Shown one piece after another: positions 1 to 6,612 of a stretch of 9,376 nucleotides of DNA (position 1 is the first letter of the stretch; every line of letters begins with the position of its first letter). The stretch comes from Rikenellaceae bacterium (GTDB lineage: Bacteria; Bacteroidota; Bacteroidia; Bacteroidales; UBA932): contig DOSU01000059.1 of the NCBI GenBank assembly GCA_003513895.1, positions 26,492-35,867 of the forward strand, given 5' to 3'. Below the pieces are notes generated by a model. The model was not told the origin of the DNA. It made no database searches and was given only the letters and a program-made list of their open reading frames with translations. The translations under genes were made by a program, and so were the position numbers.

Positions 1-460
1 GGTTTCTCTTACAAAATATGCAAGTAAAGTGACCATAGTGCACCAGTTCGACCACTTTCAGGCATTTGAACATGCTATAGAGGAGGCTCGTCAAAATCCA
101 AAAATAAGCTTTGTAATGGAGTCTACAATCAGCCGTTTCTATGGCGAAGAGAGCCTTCAAAGCGTAGATATAAAGAACATTAAAACCGGAGAAGTGACAA
201 ACTTCAAAACAGACGGGACATTTATTTTTATAGGCTATGTCCCAAATACTGAATTTCTTAAAGGGAAGGTGGAACTTAACCAATGGGGAGAGATTGTTGT
301 AAAGAACGATATGTCTACAAGTGTCGAAGGCGTTTATGCTGCCGGAGACAGTATTACAAAAAAATTCAGGCAGGTAACTACTGCCGTTGGCGACGGAACA
401 ATAGCGGCGCTTGCATCATCGGCATACCTTAATGAACTGAAGAAAAAAATGAACAATTAA
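1..460 (+). CDS. trxB: Thioredoxin reductase-like FAD/NAD(P) oxidoreductase, C-terminal part (gene runs off the left edge)
   Basis: This is the last 152 residues of a thioredoxin-reductase-family flavoenzyme, which passes electrons from a nicotinamide or other donor through FAD and a CxxC pair to thioredoxin. The frame is open to the left edge (first full codon at base 2), so the GTG at 29 is an internal Val and not a start. The FAD-binding N-terminus and the CxxC lie outside the window. Visible landmarks are the beta-strand VTIVH of the nucleotide-binding domain, FIFIGYVPNT, the second FAD signature GVYAAGD (bases 323-343) and the FRQVTTAVGDG segment that contacts flavin, then a normal C-terminus. 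The oddity is that the HRRxxxR motif, which binds the NADPH 2'-phosphate in classical enzymes, reads HQFDHFQ here (bases 41-61). The stop overlaps the next start (TAATG), so the gene is co-translated with the thioredoxin. Family membership is secure; cofactor and exact substrate are not. Confidence 0.93.
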   Translation, partial: VSLTKYASKVTIVHQFDHFQAFEHAIEEARQNPKISFVMESTISRFYGEESLQSVDIKNIKTGEVTNFKTDGTFIFIGYVPNTEFLKGKVELNQWGEIVVKNDMSTSVEGVYAAGDSITKKFRQVTTAVGDGTIAALASSAYLNELKKKMNN

Positions 461-885
461 TGCAAACAACTATTATAATTATAGCAGTCCTGATTATTCT
501 TGGAATTTTCATGTACAGATCCTACTCAAAGATGAAGAATACTCCTCTTGTGGCCGACCACGACAAAATAATTACTCTCACCGATAAAAATATCGGTCAG
601 CAACTTAAAGGAAAGGTGGTTTTAGTGGATTTCTGGGCAAGCTGGTGTGCACCCTGCAGAATGATGGCGCCTGTTTTGAATGATGTCGCAGGGGATCTTA
701 CAGGAAATGCATATGTGGGGAAAGTTAACATAGAGGAGTACCAGTCTTTGGCTCAAAAATACAATGTCCGCAGTATTCCGACTCTTATTCTGTTCAAAAA
801 CGGATCAGAAATAAAGCGATTGGTAGGGATAAAAAGCAAAGATGTGCTAATAAAAGAGATAAACAGTATCAGTATTCCCAGCTAA
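460..885 (+). CDS. trxA: Membrane-anchored thioredoxin (WCAPC active site)
   Basis: A 141-residue thiol-disulfide oxidoreductase. Residues 4-19 form one hydrophobic helix and residues 36-141 a complete thioredoxin fold. The active site is WCAPC at residues 62-66, with the usual buried acid at Asp57 in VDFWASWC and the cis-proline at Pro107 in RSIPT. A typical thioredoxin is about 105 residues, so the extra 35 are the anchor and linker. The helix has no charge before it (MQTT) and Arg20, Lys24 and Lys26 after it. By the positive-inside rule this places the thioredoxin domain in the cytoplasm; a cleaved signal peptide is less likely because there is no good cleavage site. The ATG shares one base with the reductase stop, so the reductase is the probable partner. 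The symbol reflects the domain only; the anchor makes it different from canonical soluble TrxA. Confidence 0.93.
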   Translation: MQTTIIIIAVLIILGIFMYRSYSKMKNTPLVADHDKIITLTDKNIGQQLKGKVVLVDFWASWCAPCRMMAPVLNDVAGDLTGNAYVGKVNIEEYQSLAQKYNVRSIPTLILFKNGSEIKRLVGIKSKDVLIKEINSISIPS

Positions 886-913
886 ATAACTAACTTTAAC
901 AAAAACAAATAAG

Positions 914-1117
914 ATGAAACCAAACATGGGCACCATTGACAAATCGATACGCATCGCGATTGGGTTTGTTATTTTTGCGCTTTACTTTGCGAAAATTATT
1001 GAAGGAACACTGGCTATTGTTCTGATAATATTTGCTGCAGTATTTTTTCTAACGAGTGTTTTCAGCTTCTGCCCTCTTTACACACTTTTTGGAATAAATA
1101 CCTGCAAGAAAAAATAG
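914..1117 (+). CDS. Small DUF2892 (YgaP-type) inner-membrane protein with two cysteines
   Basis: A 67-residue protein of the DUF2892 family, which also occurs as the membrane tail of the rhodanese YgaP. It opens with the family's MGTIDKSIRIAIG stretch, followed by two hydrophobic segments, about residues 12-26 and 31-50. It ends in FCPLYTLFGINTC, putting cysteines at positions 53 and 64 at the membrane edge, and a Lys-rich tail. The gene lies 28 bp after the thioredoxin on the same strand and is probably in the same transcript. DUF2892 proteins often neighbour sulfur- or thiol-handling enzymes, and the two cysteines could be substrates of the thioredoxin; that link is inference. Its stop is one base from the stop of the converging MFS gene. 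No biochemical function is established for stand-alone members. Confidence 0.88.
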   Translation: MKPNMGTIDKSIRIAIGFVIFALYFAKIIEGTLAIVLIIFAAVFFLTSVFSFCPLYTLFGINTCKKK

Positions 1118-1118
1118 G

Positions 1119-2351
1119 TCAGGTTCTCTTTTTCATATACCATATGCCTGCAAAAACAGTAGATACACCACCGATGGCGAGTGTAAAACTAATGCCTATT
1201 CCGCTTGCAACAGAGCCGGAGATAAGGTTGCCAATTGGTTGGGTACCCATTAAGGCCATAGCATAAAAACTCATAACCCTGCCGCGCATATCTTCGCTTG
1301 TGGTCGTTTGAAGCAGAGTATTTATTGAAGAGAGCAGCAGAATCATTGTAAGTCCTGCAATAGCCATAAGTACCAGGGATACATATAGAATGGAGGAGAA
1401 AGAGACGAGAAGAATTGCCAGTCCCAGCAGAATAGTATTGATGCCTATAATTCTTTCCAATCCGTGAACCCCTTTTCTTGAAGCCATATAAAGCGCGGAA
1501 ACAAGCGCTCCGGCACCCAGTGCAGACATTAGAAATCCTAGCGTATCGGCTCCCCCTCCCAAAACCTCTTTGGCATATGCAGGCAGCATAATAATATACG
1601 GAAAAGCAGCAAGGCTGAGCATAGCAAGAAGAATAATCAGCTGCCTGATTTGAATTGTGCTGAATGTGTATCTGAGTCCTTTGCGAAAACTCTCTCCAAA
1701 TGGAGCCTGAATGGAAGGAGCAGATTTTGGCTTTATCTTTATCTGCATAAGTGCAATAATAACTGCAACAAAGCTCAATGCATTCAACAAGAAACATATC
1801 CCCTCTCCAACCGCAGCAATAGTTAGTCCTGCAATGGCCGGACCAATGAGCCTCGCTCCGTTAAAAAGTGCAGAATTGAGGGCTATAGCATTTCCAAGGT
1901 CTTCGGGTTTGTTGATGAGGTCTACTACAAGGGACTGCCTGGCCGGTGCATCGAATGCGCTTATTACCCCGAAGACAAGGCTAAGAACAATTATATGCCA
2001 AACCTCAATTAAATTAAATAATACAAGAAAGGCCATGGCAAAAGCCTGAAGCATAAAGAAGACCTGCGCCAGCACCATGATTCTGTGGCGGTTGTATCTG
2101 TCTGTAATCACTCCTGTAAAAGGGGTGAAGATAAATGTTGGTATTTGTGTTGTGAATCCGATAAGTCCAAGAAGAAAAACAGACCCGGAGAGCCTGTAGA
2201 CAAGCCAGCCAAGTGCTATATTCTGCATCCATGTTCCTATAAGCGAGATTCCCTGGCCCGCAAAATAGAGGCGGTAATTACGAGAGCGAAGGGACGAAAA
2301 CATGTTGTTAAGGGAGAGAAGTTCTCCAGGAATCATACTGCCGATGGCCAT
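1119..2351 (-). CDS. MFS transporter, EntS/MFS_3-type exporter
   Basis: A 410-residue major facilitator with about twelve hydrophobic segments, probably a proton-driven exporter in the inner membrane. The N-terminal stretch NYRLYFAGQGISLIGTWMQ is typical of the MFS_3 group that includes the enterobactin exporter EntS. A motif A loop, GVITDRYNRHR, lies at residues 80-90 between helices 2 and 3. MRGRVMSFYAM near the C-terminus is also characteristic of this group. The substrate cannot be read from the sequence; members range from siderophore exporters to drug efflux pumps, and no siderophore genes are nearby. The listed ATG overlaps the TPR gene's stop as TAATG, which favours translational coupling. 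However, family members usually begin near Met17 (MFSSLRSRNYRLYF), so the true start could be 48 bp further in. Length is normal for the family. Confidence 0.92.
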   Translation of the reverse strand: MAIGSMIPGELLSLNNMFSSLRSRNYRLYFAGQGISLIGTWMQNIALGWLVYRLSGSVFLLGLIGFTTQIPTFIFTPFTGVITDRYNRHRIMVLAQVFFMLQAFAMAFLVLFNLIEVWHIIVLSLVFGVISAFDAPARQSLVVDLINKPEDLGNAIALNSALFNGARLIGPAIAGLTIAAVGEGICFLLNALSFVAVIIALMQIKIKPKSAPSIQAPFGESFRKGLRYTFSTIQIRQLIILLAMLSLAAFPYIIMLPAYAKEVLGGGADTLGFLMSALGAGALVSALYMASRKGVHGLERIIGINTILLGLAILLVSFSSILYVSLVLMAIAGLTMILLLSSINTLLQTTTSEDMRGRVMSFYAMALMGTQPIGNLISGSVASGIGISFTLAIGGVSTVFAGIWYMKKRT

Positions 2352-3364
2352 TATTCAGTGCAAAACTCTTTTATTAAAGCGAAAGCTTCCTTTTCTCCCA
2401 GCTCGCCGGCTTTTTTCCAGTCTTCGCAAGCTCCTGCTTTGTCTCCGGCATTTTGTTTTGCAACTCCTCTGTTTAAATATGCTTTAGAGTTTGCCGGATC
2501 TATTCCCAGTGCTTTGTTGTAATCCGAGATTGCACCGGTGAGGTCCTTTAGCGAAAATTTTGAAAGCCCTCTGTTGTTGTAAGCTGCAGTAAGATTAGGA
2601 CTCATTTCCAGCGCTTTTGTAAAGTCGGCAATTGCTCCATCGTAATCTTCAAGAGCAAATTTTGTTACACCCCTGTTGTACCAGCCCGACAGTAAATCAG
2701 GATCGGAATCAACAGCTTTTGTATAGTCGGCTTGTGCACCGGCAAAATCCTTAAGGTTGGATTTGCACAGTCCTCTGTTTATAAAGGCGTAGACATCATT
2801 GGGACTCATGTCAATATCGCGTGAGTAGTCCGAAATTGCTCCATAATAGTCAAAAGTGAGTCTTCTGGCTTCGGCCCTGTTGTAAAAAGCTTCCGGATTT
2901 CTTGGATCCAGGTCAATTGCTTTGGTAAGATCGAAAATTGCCTCTTCGTAGTATCGAAGTTTGATTTTCATTGATCCTCTGCTAAACCAGGCCTTTGCAT
3001 TTGTCGAATCAATCTGGATTGCGCGGATGTAATCCTCTATCGCATCCCGGTATTTTCTAAGACCCTCCTTTGCTTGTCCCCTGTAGAAAAGAGCTTCGGC
3101 ATCTTCCGGTTTGAGTTCAATAGACTTCGTATAGTCGTCCAGAGCGCCGTTGTAGTCTTCAAGCGAAAGTTTTGCAGATGCCATGTTGTACCAGGCAATC
3201 GCCAGAAGGGGATTCAGTTTTACTGCGTTTGAATAATCACTAATGGCTCCGTTATAGTCTTTTTTGTTGTGTTTGTCCAGCCCGCTGTTGTAAAAAACAT
3301 CTGCCGTCTGGCCGAAAAGTGAGACAGATATTAGAATTGACATTAGTACTAATAGCATTTTCAT
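2351..3364 (-). CDS. Secreted nine-repeat TPR protein
   Basis: A 337-residue protein made almost entirely of tetratricopeptide repeats, helical hairpins that mediate protein-protein contacts. Residues 1-19 (MKMLLVLMSILISVSLFGQ) look like a Sec signal peptide cut after Gln19, a common Bacteroidota pattern, so the product should be periplasmic or outer-membrane associated. Residues 20-325 divide without gaps into nine units of exactly 34 residues. The consensus is close to AxYNRGxxKxxLxDYxGAIxDYxKAIxxxP. A 12-residue tail carrying one Cys follows. The last unit is degenerate (GELGEK in place of a DP-type end), as expected for a capping helix. It is the first gene of an operon with the MFS transporter, overlapping it by one base. 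The binding partner is unknown, and the transporter link rests on gene order alone. Confidence 0.9.
   Translation of the reverse strand: MKMLLVLMSILISVSLFGQTADVFYNSGLDKHNKKDYNGAISDYSNAVKLNPLLAIAWYNMASAKLSLEDYNGALDDYTKSIELKPEDAEALFYRGQAKEGLRKYRDAIEDYIRAIQIDSTNAKAWFSRGSMKIKLRYYEEAIFDLTKAIDLDPRNPEAFYNRAEARRLTFDYYGAISDYSRDIDMSPNDVYAFINRGLCKSNLKDFAGAQADYTKAVDSDPDLLSGWYNRGVTKFALEDYDGAIADFTKALEMSPNLTAAYNNRGLSKFSLKDLTGAISDYNKALGIDPANSKAYLNRGVAKQNAGDKAGACEDWKKAGELGEKEAFALIKEFCTE
2390..3307 (-). repeat. Array of nine 102-bp TPR-coding units
   Basis: The TPR gene contains nine in-frame units of 102 bp (918 bp, no insertions). They encode residues 20-325. The units are clearly related in protein but diverged in DNA, so this is an old protein-repeat expansion and not a recent tandem duplication. 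Confidence 0.85.
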
Positions 3365-3380
3365 AGCTTCGGGATTTTGA

Positions 3381-3417
3381 GAAAGTTACACAATATTTTT
3401 TTTGATTATACTCCAAA
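3381..3417 (-). promoter_or_regulatory. Weak candidate promoter for the TPR-MFS operon
   Basis: On the minus strand TAACTTTC (plus-strand 3381-3388) resembles the Bacteroidota -7 box TAnnTTTG with one mismatch and ends 17 bp before the TPR start. A TTTG lies upstream (plus-strand 3414-3417), but the 25-bp spacing is longer than usual. A promoter must lie in this 104-bp gap; this is only the best match seen. Confidence 0.25.
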
Positions 3418-3449
3418 TTGAAAATTTTTAAGGAAATGGATTACCTTTG
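3418..3449 (+). promoter_or_regulatory. Bacteroidota-type promoter for the DUF5686 gene
   Basis: TACCTTTG at 3442-3449 matches the -7 consensus TAnnTTTG exactly. A TTG at 3418-3420 sits 21 bp upstream, within the usual range for the -33 element. Transcription would begin near 3456, leaving a short A-rich leader before the ATG at 3469. Confidence 0.55.
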
Positions 3450-3468
3450 AATAAATAAAGACTTTTCA

Positions 3469-6015
3469 ATGGGCAAATTCAGGATCATACTGCTTCTAAT
3501 TTCCTGCCTTTTGACTGCAGGAACATCACTCCTGGCACAACCCGTTTCAAAAACAATGTTCAAAGGGATTGTGACGGATTCTAAAACCAAAGATCCCATA
3601 CCTTATGTTACTATTGTTGTAGACGGAACTACCGAAGGGGTAAGCTCCGATTCTCAAGGTAAATTTTTACTGCTCACCAACAGCCCTTCACCGGTATTAA
3701 AAGTGTCCCATATGGGTTACAAACCGGAAGTTTTAAAAATTACAACAGGCCCAAGCGCATACATTACTATAGTTCTCAATCCAACTTCAACTTCTCTGAG
3801 CGAAGTTGTTATAAAAGCACAAAAAATCAAATACCGGAACAAGGGGAACCCTGCTGTTTCCATTATCGACAGTATAATTAAGTACAAGGATAAAAACAGG
3901 TATGAAGGTTTTGATTTCCTGCAATATGAAAAATATGAAAAGATTCAGTTTGCTTTTAGCAATATTTCTCCTAAACTCAAAAAAAGCAAGATTCTGGGTA
4001 AGATCAGGTTCATCTTTGAAAACATGGATACCACAATGAAACCGGGCAAAGAGATACTCCCCATTTACATCAAAGAGACAATTTCGGACTACTACTACAG
4101 AAAAGATCCACGGGCCATCAATGAAGTTGTTAAGGCAAATAAAATGGTGAATATAGAGGAGTACCTGAACAACGAGGGAATGACCGGCTATATTGATCAT
4201 CTTTACGAGGACATTGATATATACGACAACAGCATCATGTTTCTCACCAATCAGTTTATAAGCCCGATAGCGAAAACTTCTCCTGTTTTCTACAGATATT
4301 TTATAATAGACACCGTAAACATTGAAAGCAGAAAATGTATAAGGCTTTTTTTTACACCCAGAAATAAAACCGACATGCTTTTTCAGGGCTATCTGTTTGT
4401 GACAATGGATGGCACGTACGCAGTAAAAAAACTGGACATGGCAGTGAATGCAAAGATAAATCTGGACTGGGTTCAGGATACCAAAATTGTTCAGGAGTTT
4501 GAAAACTACAAAAATGAAGGATGGGTTTTAACAAAGGACGAGCTCGCAATTGACTTCGGAGCAAACAAAACCGGACTTGGAATATACGGACAAAGAAGTG
4601 TCTCTTACAAAAACTATTCAATCAACAAGGAAATCTCCGACAACGACTTTAGAAAGCAATCCCCGCACATAGATTCCGTACCGCAAACAGATATGTATTG
4701 GGTCCAAAACCGGCACCAGCAACTCAGTAAACCGGAACAAGGTATCTATACAACTATCGACACCTTAAAACGGGCTCCTACATTTATCCGGATTATGAAT
4801 TTCTCCCGGCTCGTCATTGCCAGCCACCACGATTTAGGACCTGTCGTAATAGGACCGGTAAGTACTTTTTACAGTTTCAACGCAATTGAAGGATCAAGAG
4901 TAAGGCTTGGAGGGTGGACCACACCGGATTTCAGCAAAAAAATCAAAATGGACGGATATGTTGCATACGGATTTAAAGACAATAAAATCAAATACAACTT
5001 AGGAGTTGCCTACTCTTTTTCCGAGAGGTCTATTCCGGATTTTCCGGTCAGAAGCATCAAAGTAAATTACCAGTCCGACACTAAAGTTCCCGGACAGGAA
5101 CTCCATTTCGTACATGAAGGGAGTGCATTTCTCTCTTTAAAGAGGGGTGTGGACGACAAGATATTTTATCATAAAACATTGAAGATTGATTACCTGCATG
5201 AATTCCTAAACCATTTTTCCTACAATATCGGATACAGCTTCAGCCGTCTTTCGCCGGGAGGCAATTTGAATTTTAACAAAACCAACTATTTGTCTGTTAC
5301 AAACAACATCCCATATATTAATATCGCCGAGGCAGGACTTACTTTACGATATGCTCCAAATGAAGAATACTATCAGAAAAAACAATTCCGGTCGCCCATC
5401 CCAAATTTGTATCCGATTTTTCAGCTTAAATATTTCTACGGTTCTAAATTCTTAGGGAACGATTATAACTATCACAATTTAAGATTTAATGTTTATAAAC
5501 GATTTTATCCTTCGGTATTGGGTTACACATCGGTTATTTTCGAGGCGGGAAAAGTGTTTGGTAAGGTTCCATATCCTCTGCTTATTATTCACAATGCCAA
5601 TCAATCATATATTTATCAGGCCACCTCATACAACCTGATGAATTTCCTTGAATTTGTTAGCGACCAGTATGTCACTCTGAATATGGACCACTGCTTTAAT
5701 GGATTTCTTTTCAACAAAATTCCACTTTTTAACAGGCTGGGGTTAAGAGAAAATATTACATTCAAAATTTTGTACGGCAGCCTAAGCAAGCACAACAATC
5801 CAGACCTCCAGCCCGATCTTTTCAAGTTCCCGACAGATTTGTCCGGCAATCCAACCACATTCTCCCTCGGCAATACTCCATACATAGAGGTGAGCGTTGG
5901 GATTTCCAACATCTTTAATGTTCTCCGCGTAGATCTGGTGAGACGGCTTTCTTATATGGACAATCCAAATGTTTCCAAATACGGGATAAGGATGAGGTTC
6001 AAGTTTGATTTATAA
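3469..6015 (+). CDS. DUF5686 outer-membrane protein with carboxypeptidase-regulatory-like domain
   Basis: An 848-residue cell-envelope protein. Residues 1-24 form a signal peptide ending in LLAQ. An internal LISC at residues 10-13 resembles a lipobox, but the hydrophobic core continues past it, so ordinary cleavage is favoured. Residues about 30-110 are a carboxypeptidase-D regulatory-like beta-sandwich (FKGIVTDSKTKDPIPYVTI, ending in SLSEVVIKA). DUF5686 follows from about residue 115 (GNPAVSIIDSIIKYKDKNR, YEKYEKIQFAFSNIS). The second half is rich in alternating aromatic strands, as in a beta-barrel, and ends on YGIRMRFKFDL, a plausible closing strand for BAM-dependent insertion. There is no TonB box or plug domain, so it should not be called a TonB-dependent receptor even though the front domain is shared with SusC-type proteins. 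The gene stands alone, divergent from the TPR operon. The family is widespread in Bacteroidota; its function is unknown to me. Confidence 0.9.
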   Translation: MGKFRIILLLISCLLTAGTSLLAQPVSKTMFKGIVTDSKTKDPIPYVTIVVDGTTEGVSSDSQGKFLLLTNSPSPVLKVSHMGYKPEVLKITTGPSAYITIVLNPTSTSLSEVVIKAQKIKYRNKGNPAVSIIDSIIKYKDKNRYEGFDFLQYEKYEKIQFAFSNISPKLKKSKILGKIRFIFENMDTTMKPGKEILPIYIKETISDYYYRKDPRAINEVVKANKMVNIEEYLNNEGMTGYIDHLYEDIDIYDNSIMFLTNQFISPIAKTSPVFYRYFIIDTVNIESRKCIRLFFTPRNKTDMLFQGYLFVTMDGTYAVKKLDMAVNAKINLDWVQDTKIVQEFENYKNEGWVLTKDELAIDFGANKTGLGIYGQRSVSYKNYSINKEISDNDFRKQSPHIDSVPQTDMYWVQNRHQQLSKPEQGIYTTIDTLKRAPTFIRIMNFSRLVIASHHDLGPVVIGPVSTFYSFNAIEGSRVRLGGWTTPDFSKKIKMDGYVAYGFKDNKIKYNLGVAYSFSERSIPDFPVRSIKVNYQSDTKVPGQELHFVHEGSAFLSLKRGVDDKIFYHKTLKIDYLHEFLNHFSYNIGYSFSRLSPGGNLNFNKTNYLSVTNNIPYINIAEAGLTLRYAPNEEYYQKKQFRSPIPNLYPIFQLKYFYGSKFLGNDYNYHNLRFNVYKRFYPSVLGYTSVIFEAGKVFGKVPYPLLIIHNANQSYIYQATSYNLMNFLEFVSDQYVTLNMDHCFNGFLFNKIPLFNRLGLRENITFKILYGSLSKHNNPDLQPDLFKFPTDLSGNPTTFSLGNTPYIEVSVGISNIFNVLRVDLVRRLSYMDNPNVSKYGIRMRFKFDL

Positions 6016-6058
6016 CTACTTAAAAAACTAGTGGAATTATATAACTTTTTACCATTGT

Positions 6059-6094
6059 TTTGTAACTTTTAAAATCATTGGAAGTTTATCTTTG
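6059..6094 (+). promoter_or_regulatory. Candidate promoter for the two small membrane-protein genes
   Basis: TATCTTTG at 6087-6094 matches TAnnTTTG exactly and lies 24 bp before the ATG at 6119. The nearest upstream TTTG (6059-6062) is 24 bp away, slightly longer than the usual spacing. The rest of the 6016-6118 gap is AT-rich and shows no convincing terminator for the DUF5686 gene. Confidence 0.45.
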
Positions 6095-6118
6095 GGGCGT
6101 ACTTAAAAAATCATTATT

Positions 6119-6304
6119 ATGCCACTCTTAACTGTATTACTCGTATTAATTATTGCCGGTGTTGTTTTATGGCTGGTAAACACCTACATCCCAATGGATG
6201 GGAAAATCAAAAAAATCCTGAATATCGTAGTTGTGATAATTGTTATCATTTGGCTTCTTAGGATTTTTGGACTTTTAGACTTTCTGAAAGATATAAATCT
6301 ATAA
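6119..6304 (+). CDS. Small Thivi_2564-type two-helix membrane protein
   Basis: A 61-residue inner-membrane protein with hydrophobic helices at about residues 3-20 and 33-50. They are joined by the polar loop NTYIPMDGKIKK, the signature I associate with the Thivi_2564 family of small bacterial membrane proteins, whose function is unknown. The basic loop between the helices predicts a hairpin with the loop on the cytoplasmic side and both termini outside. The ATG follows a plausible promoter box, and the next small membrane-protein gene begins only 10 bp after its stop, so the two are probably co-transcribed. The family name comes from memory of the loop and is less certain than the reading of a real gene. 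Confidence 0.8.
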   Translation: MPLLTVLLVLIIAGVVLWLVNTYIPMDGKIKKILNIVVVIIVIIWLLRIFGLLDFLKDINL

Positions 6305-6314
6305 CGCAGGAATC

Positions 6315-6509
6315 ATGAACATTAAAAGAATTTTCGGGGCACTACTTACTGTGCTTGGAATAGCAGGTCTTATTTATGCCGCTGTAATTTTTGTGAACAA
6401 CTCCGGCGGCACGCACGATTATAAAGCATTGTTGATTTACGGCGTACTGGGAATTATATTCTTCATCGCCGGAATCAGCCTTGTACGCACAACAAAGGAC
6501 GAGTCATAG
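6315..6509 (+). CDS. Small two-helix membrane protein, function unknown
   Basis: A 64-residue protein with hydrophobic segments at about residues 7-27 and 39-57, separated by the polar loop NNSGGTHDYK, and a charged tail RTTKDES. Short basic residues before helix 1 (Lys4, Arg5) and after helix 2 (Arg58, Lys61) predict both ends in the cytoplasm and the glycine-rich loop outside. That is the opposite of its upstream neighbour. I recall similar small hypothetical proteins from Bacteroidota but know no function. It starts 10 bp after the preceding gene and is probably in the same operon. The stop codon sits in the loop of a 6-bp hairpin (6500-6517). Confidence 0.75.
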   Translation: MNIKRIFGALLTVLGIAGLIYAAVIFVNNSGGTHDYKALLIYGVLGIIFFIAGISLVRTTKDES

Positions 6510-6590
6510 TAGACTCGGCCGGGTGGGTTTGCGTCTGTGGGTTTGCAGATTCCATCTGCCATCCCAAATAGCATATTGCTGATAAACAGC
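6500..6590. other. GC-rich structured gap: hairpins and a 14-bp tandem repeat
   Basis: Three hairpins can be drawn here. CGAGTC/GACTCG (6500-6505 with 6512-6517) spans the stop of the small membrane gene. GCAGAT/ATCTGC (6545-6550 with 6554-6559) has a three-base loop and outer TGGG/CCCA pairs (6538-6541 with 6563-6566). GCTG/CAGC lies at 6578-6590. GTGGGTTTGC occurs twice, at 6523 and 6537, 14 bp apart. Bases 6512-6566 are 60% GC, well above the flanks. No U-run follows any stem, so a simple intrinsic terminator is not supported. A structured 3' end, a leader of the hydrolase gene or a dispersed repeat are all possible. Confidence 0.5.
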
Positions 6591-6612
6591 TGATTAAAAA
6601 ACATAACAAGCA

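Noticed and set aside
29..40. GTG at 29 as the start of a short separate gene
   Set aside because: The frame is open to the window edge and the residues upstream continue the reductase strand (LTKYASKVTIVH), so it is an internal Val.
891..898. TAACTTTA as an internal promoter for the DUF2892 gene
   Set aside because: It resembles a -7 box but has no TTG at suitable spacing upstream, and the 28-bp gap fits co-transcription with the thioredoxin.
3787..4200. Long minus-strand open frames inside the DUF5686, MFS and hydrolase genes
   Set aside because: They lie antisense to well-supported genes, have no domain-like sequence and show compositions expected of shadow frames.
3469..6015. Reading the DUF5686 protein as a TonB-dependent receptor of the SusC type
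   Set aside because: It shares only the carboxypeptidase-regulatory-like front domain; there is no plug domain or TonB box and no SusD-like gene beside it.
6016..6060. Intrinsic terminator after the DUF5686 gene
   Set aside because: Only A/T pairing between A and T runs (TAAAAA with TTTTTA) can be drawn; there is no GC-containing stem.
6521..6545. G-quadruplex in the G-rich tract
   Set aside because: Only three GGG runs are present within reach; a fourth is missing, so at most a weak two-layer fold could form.
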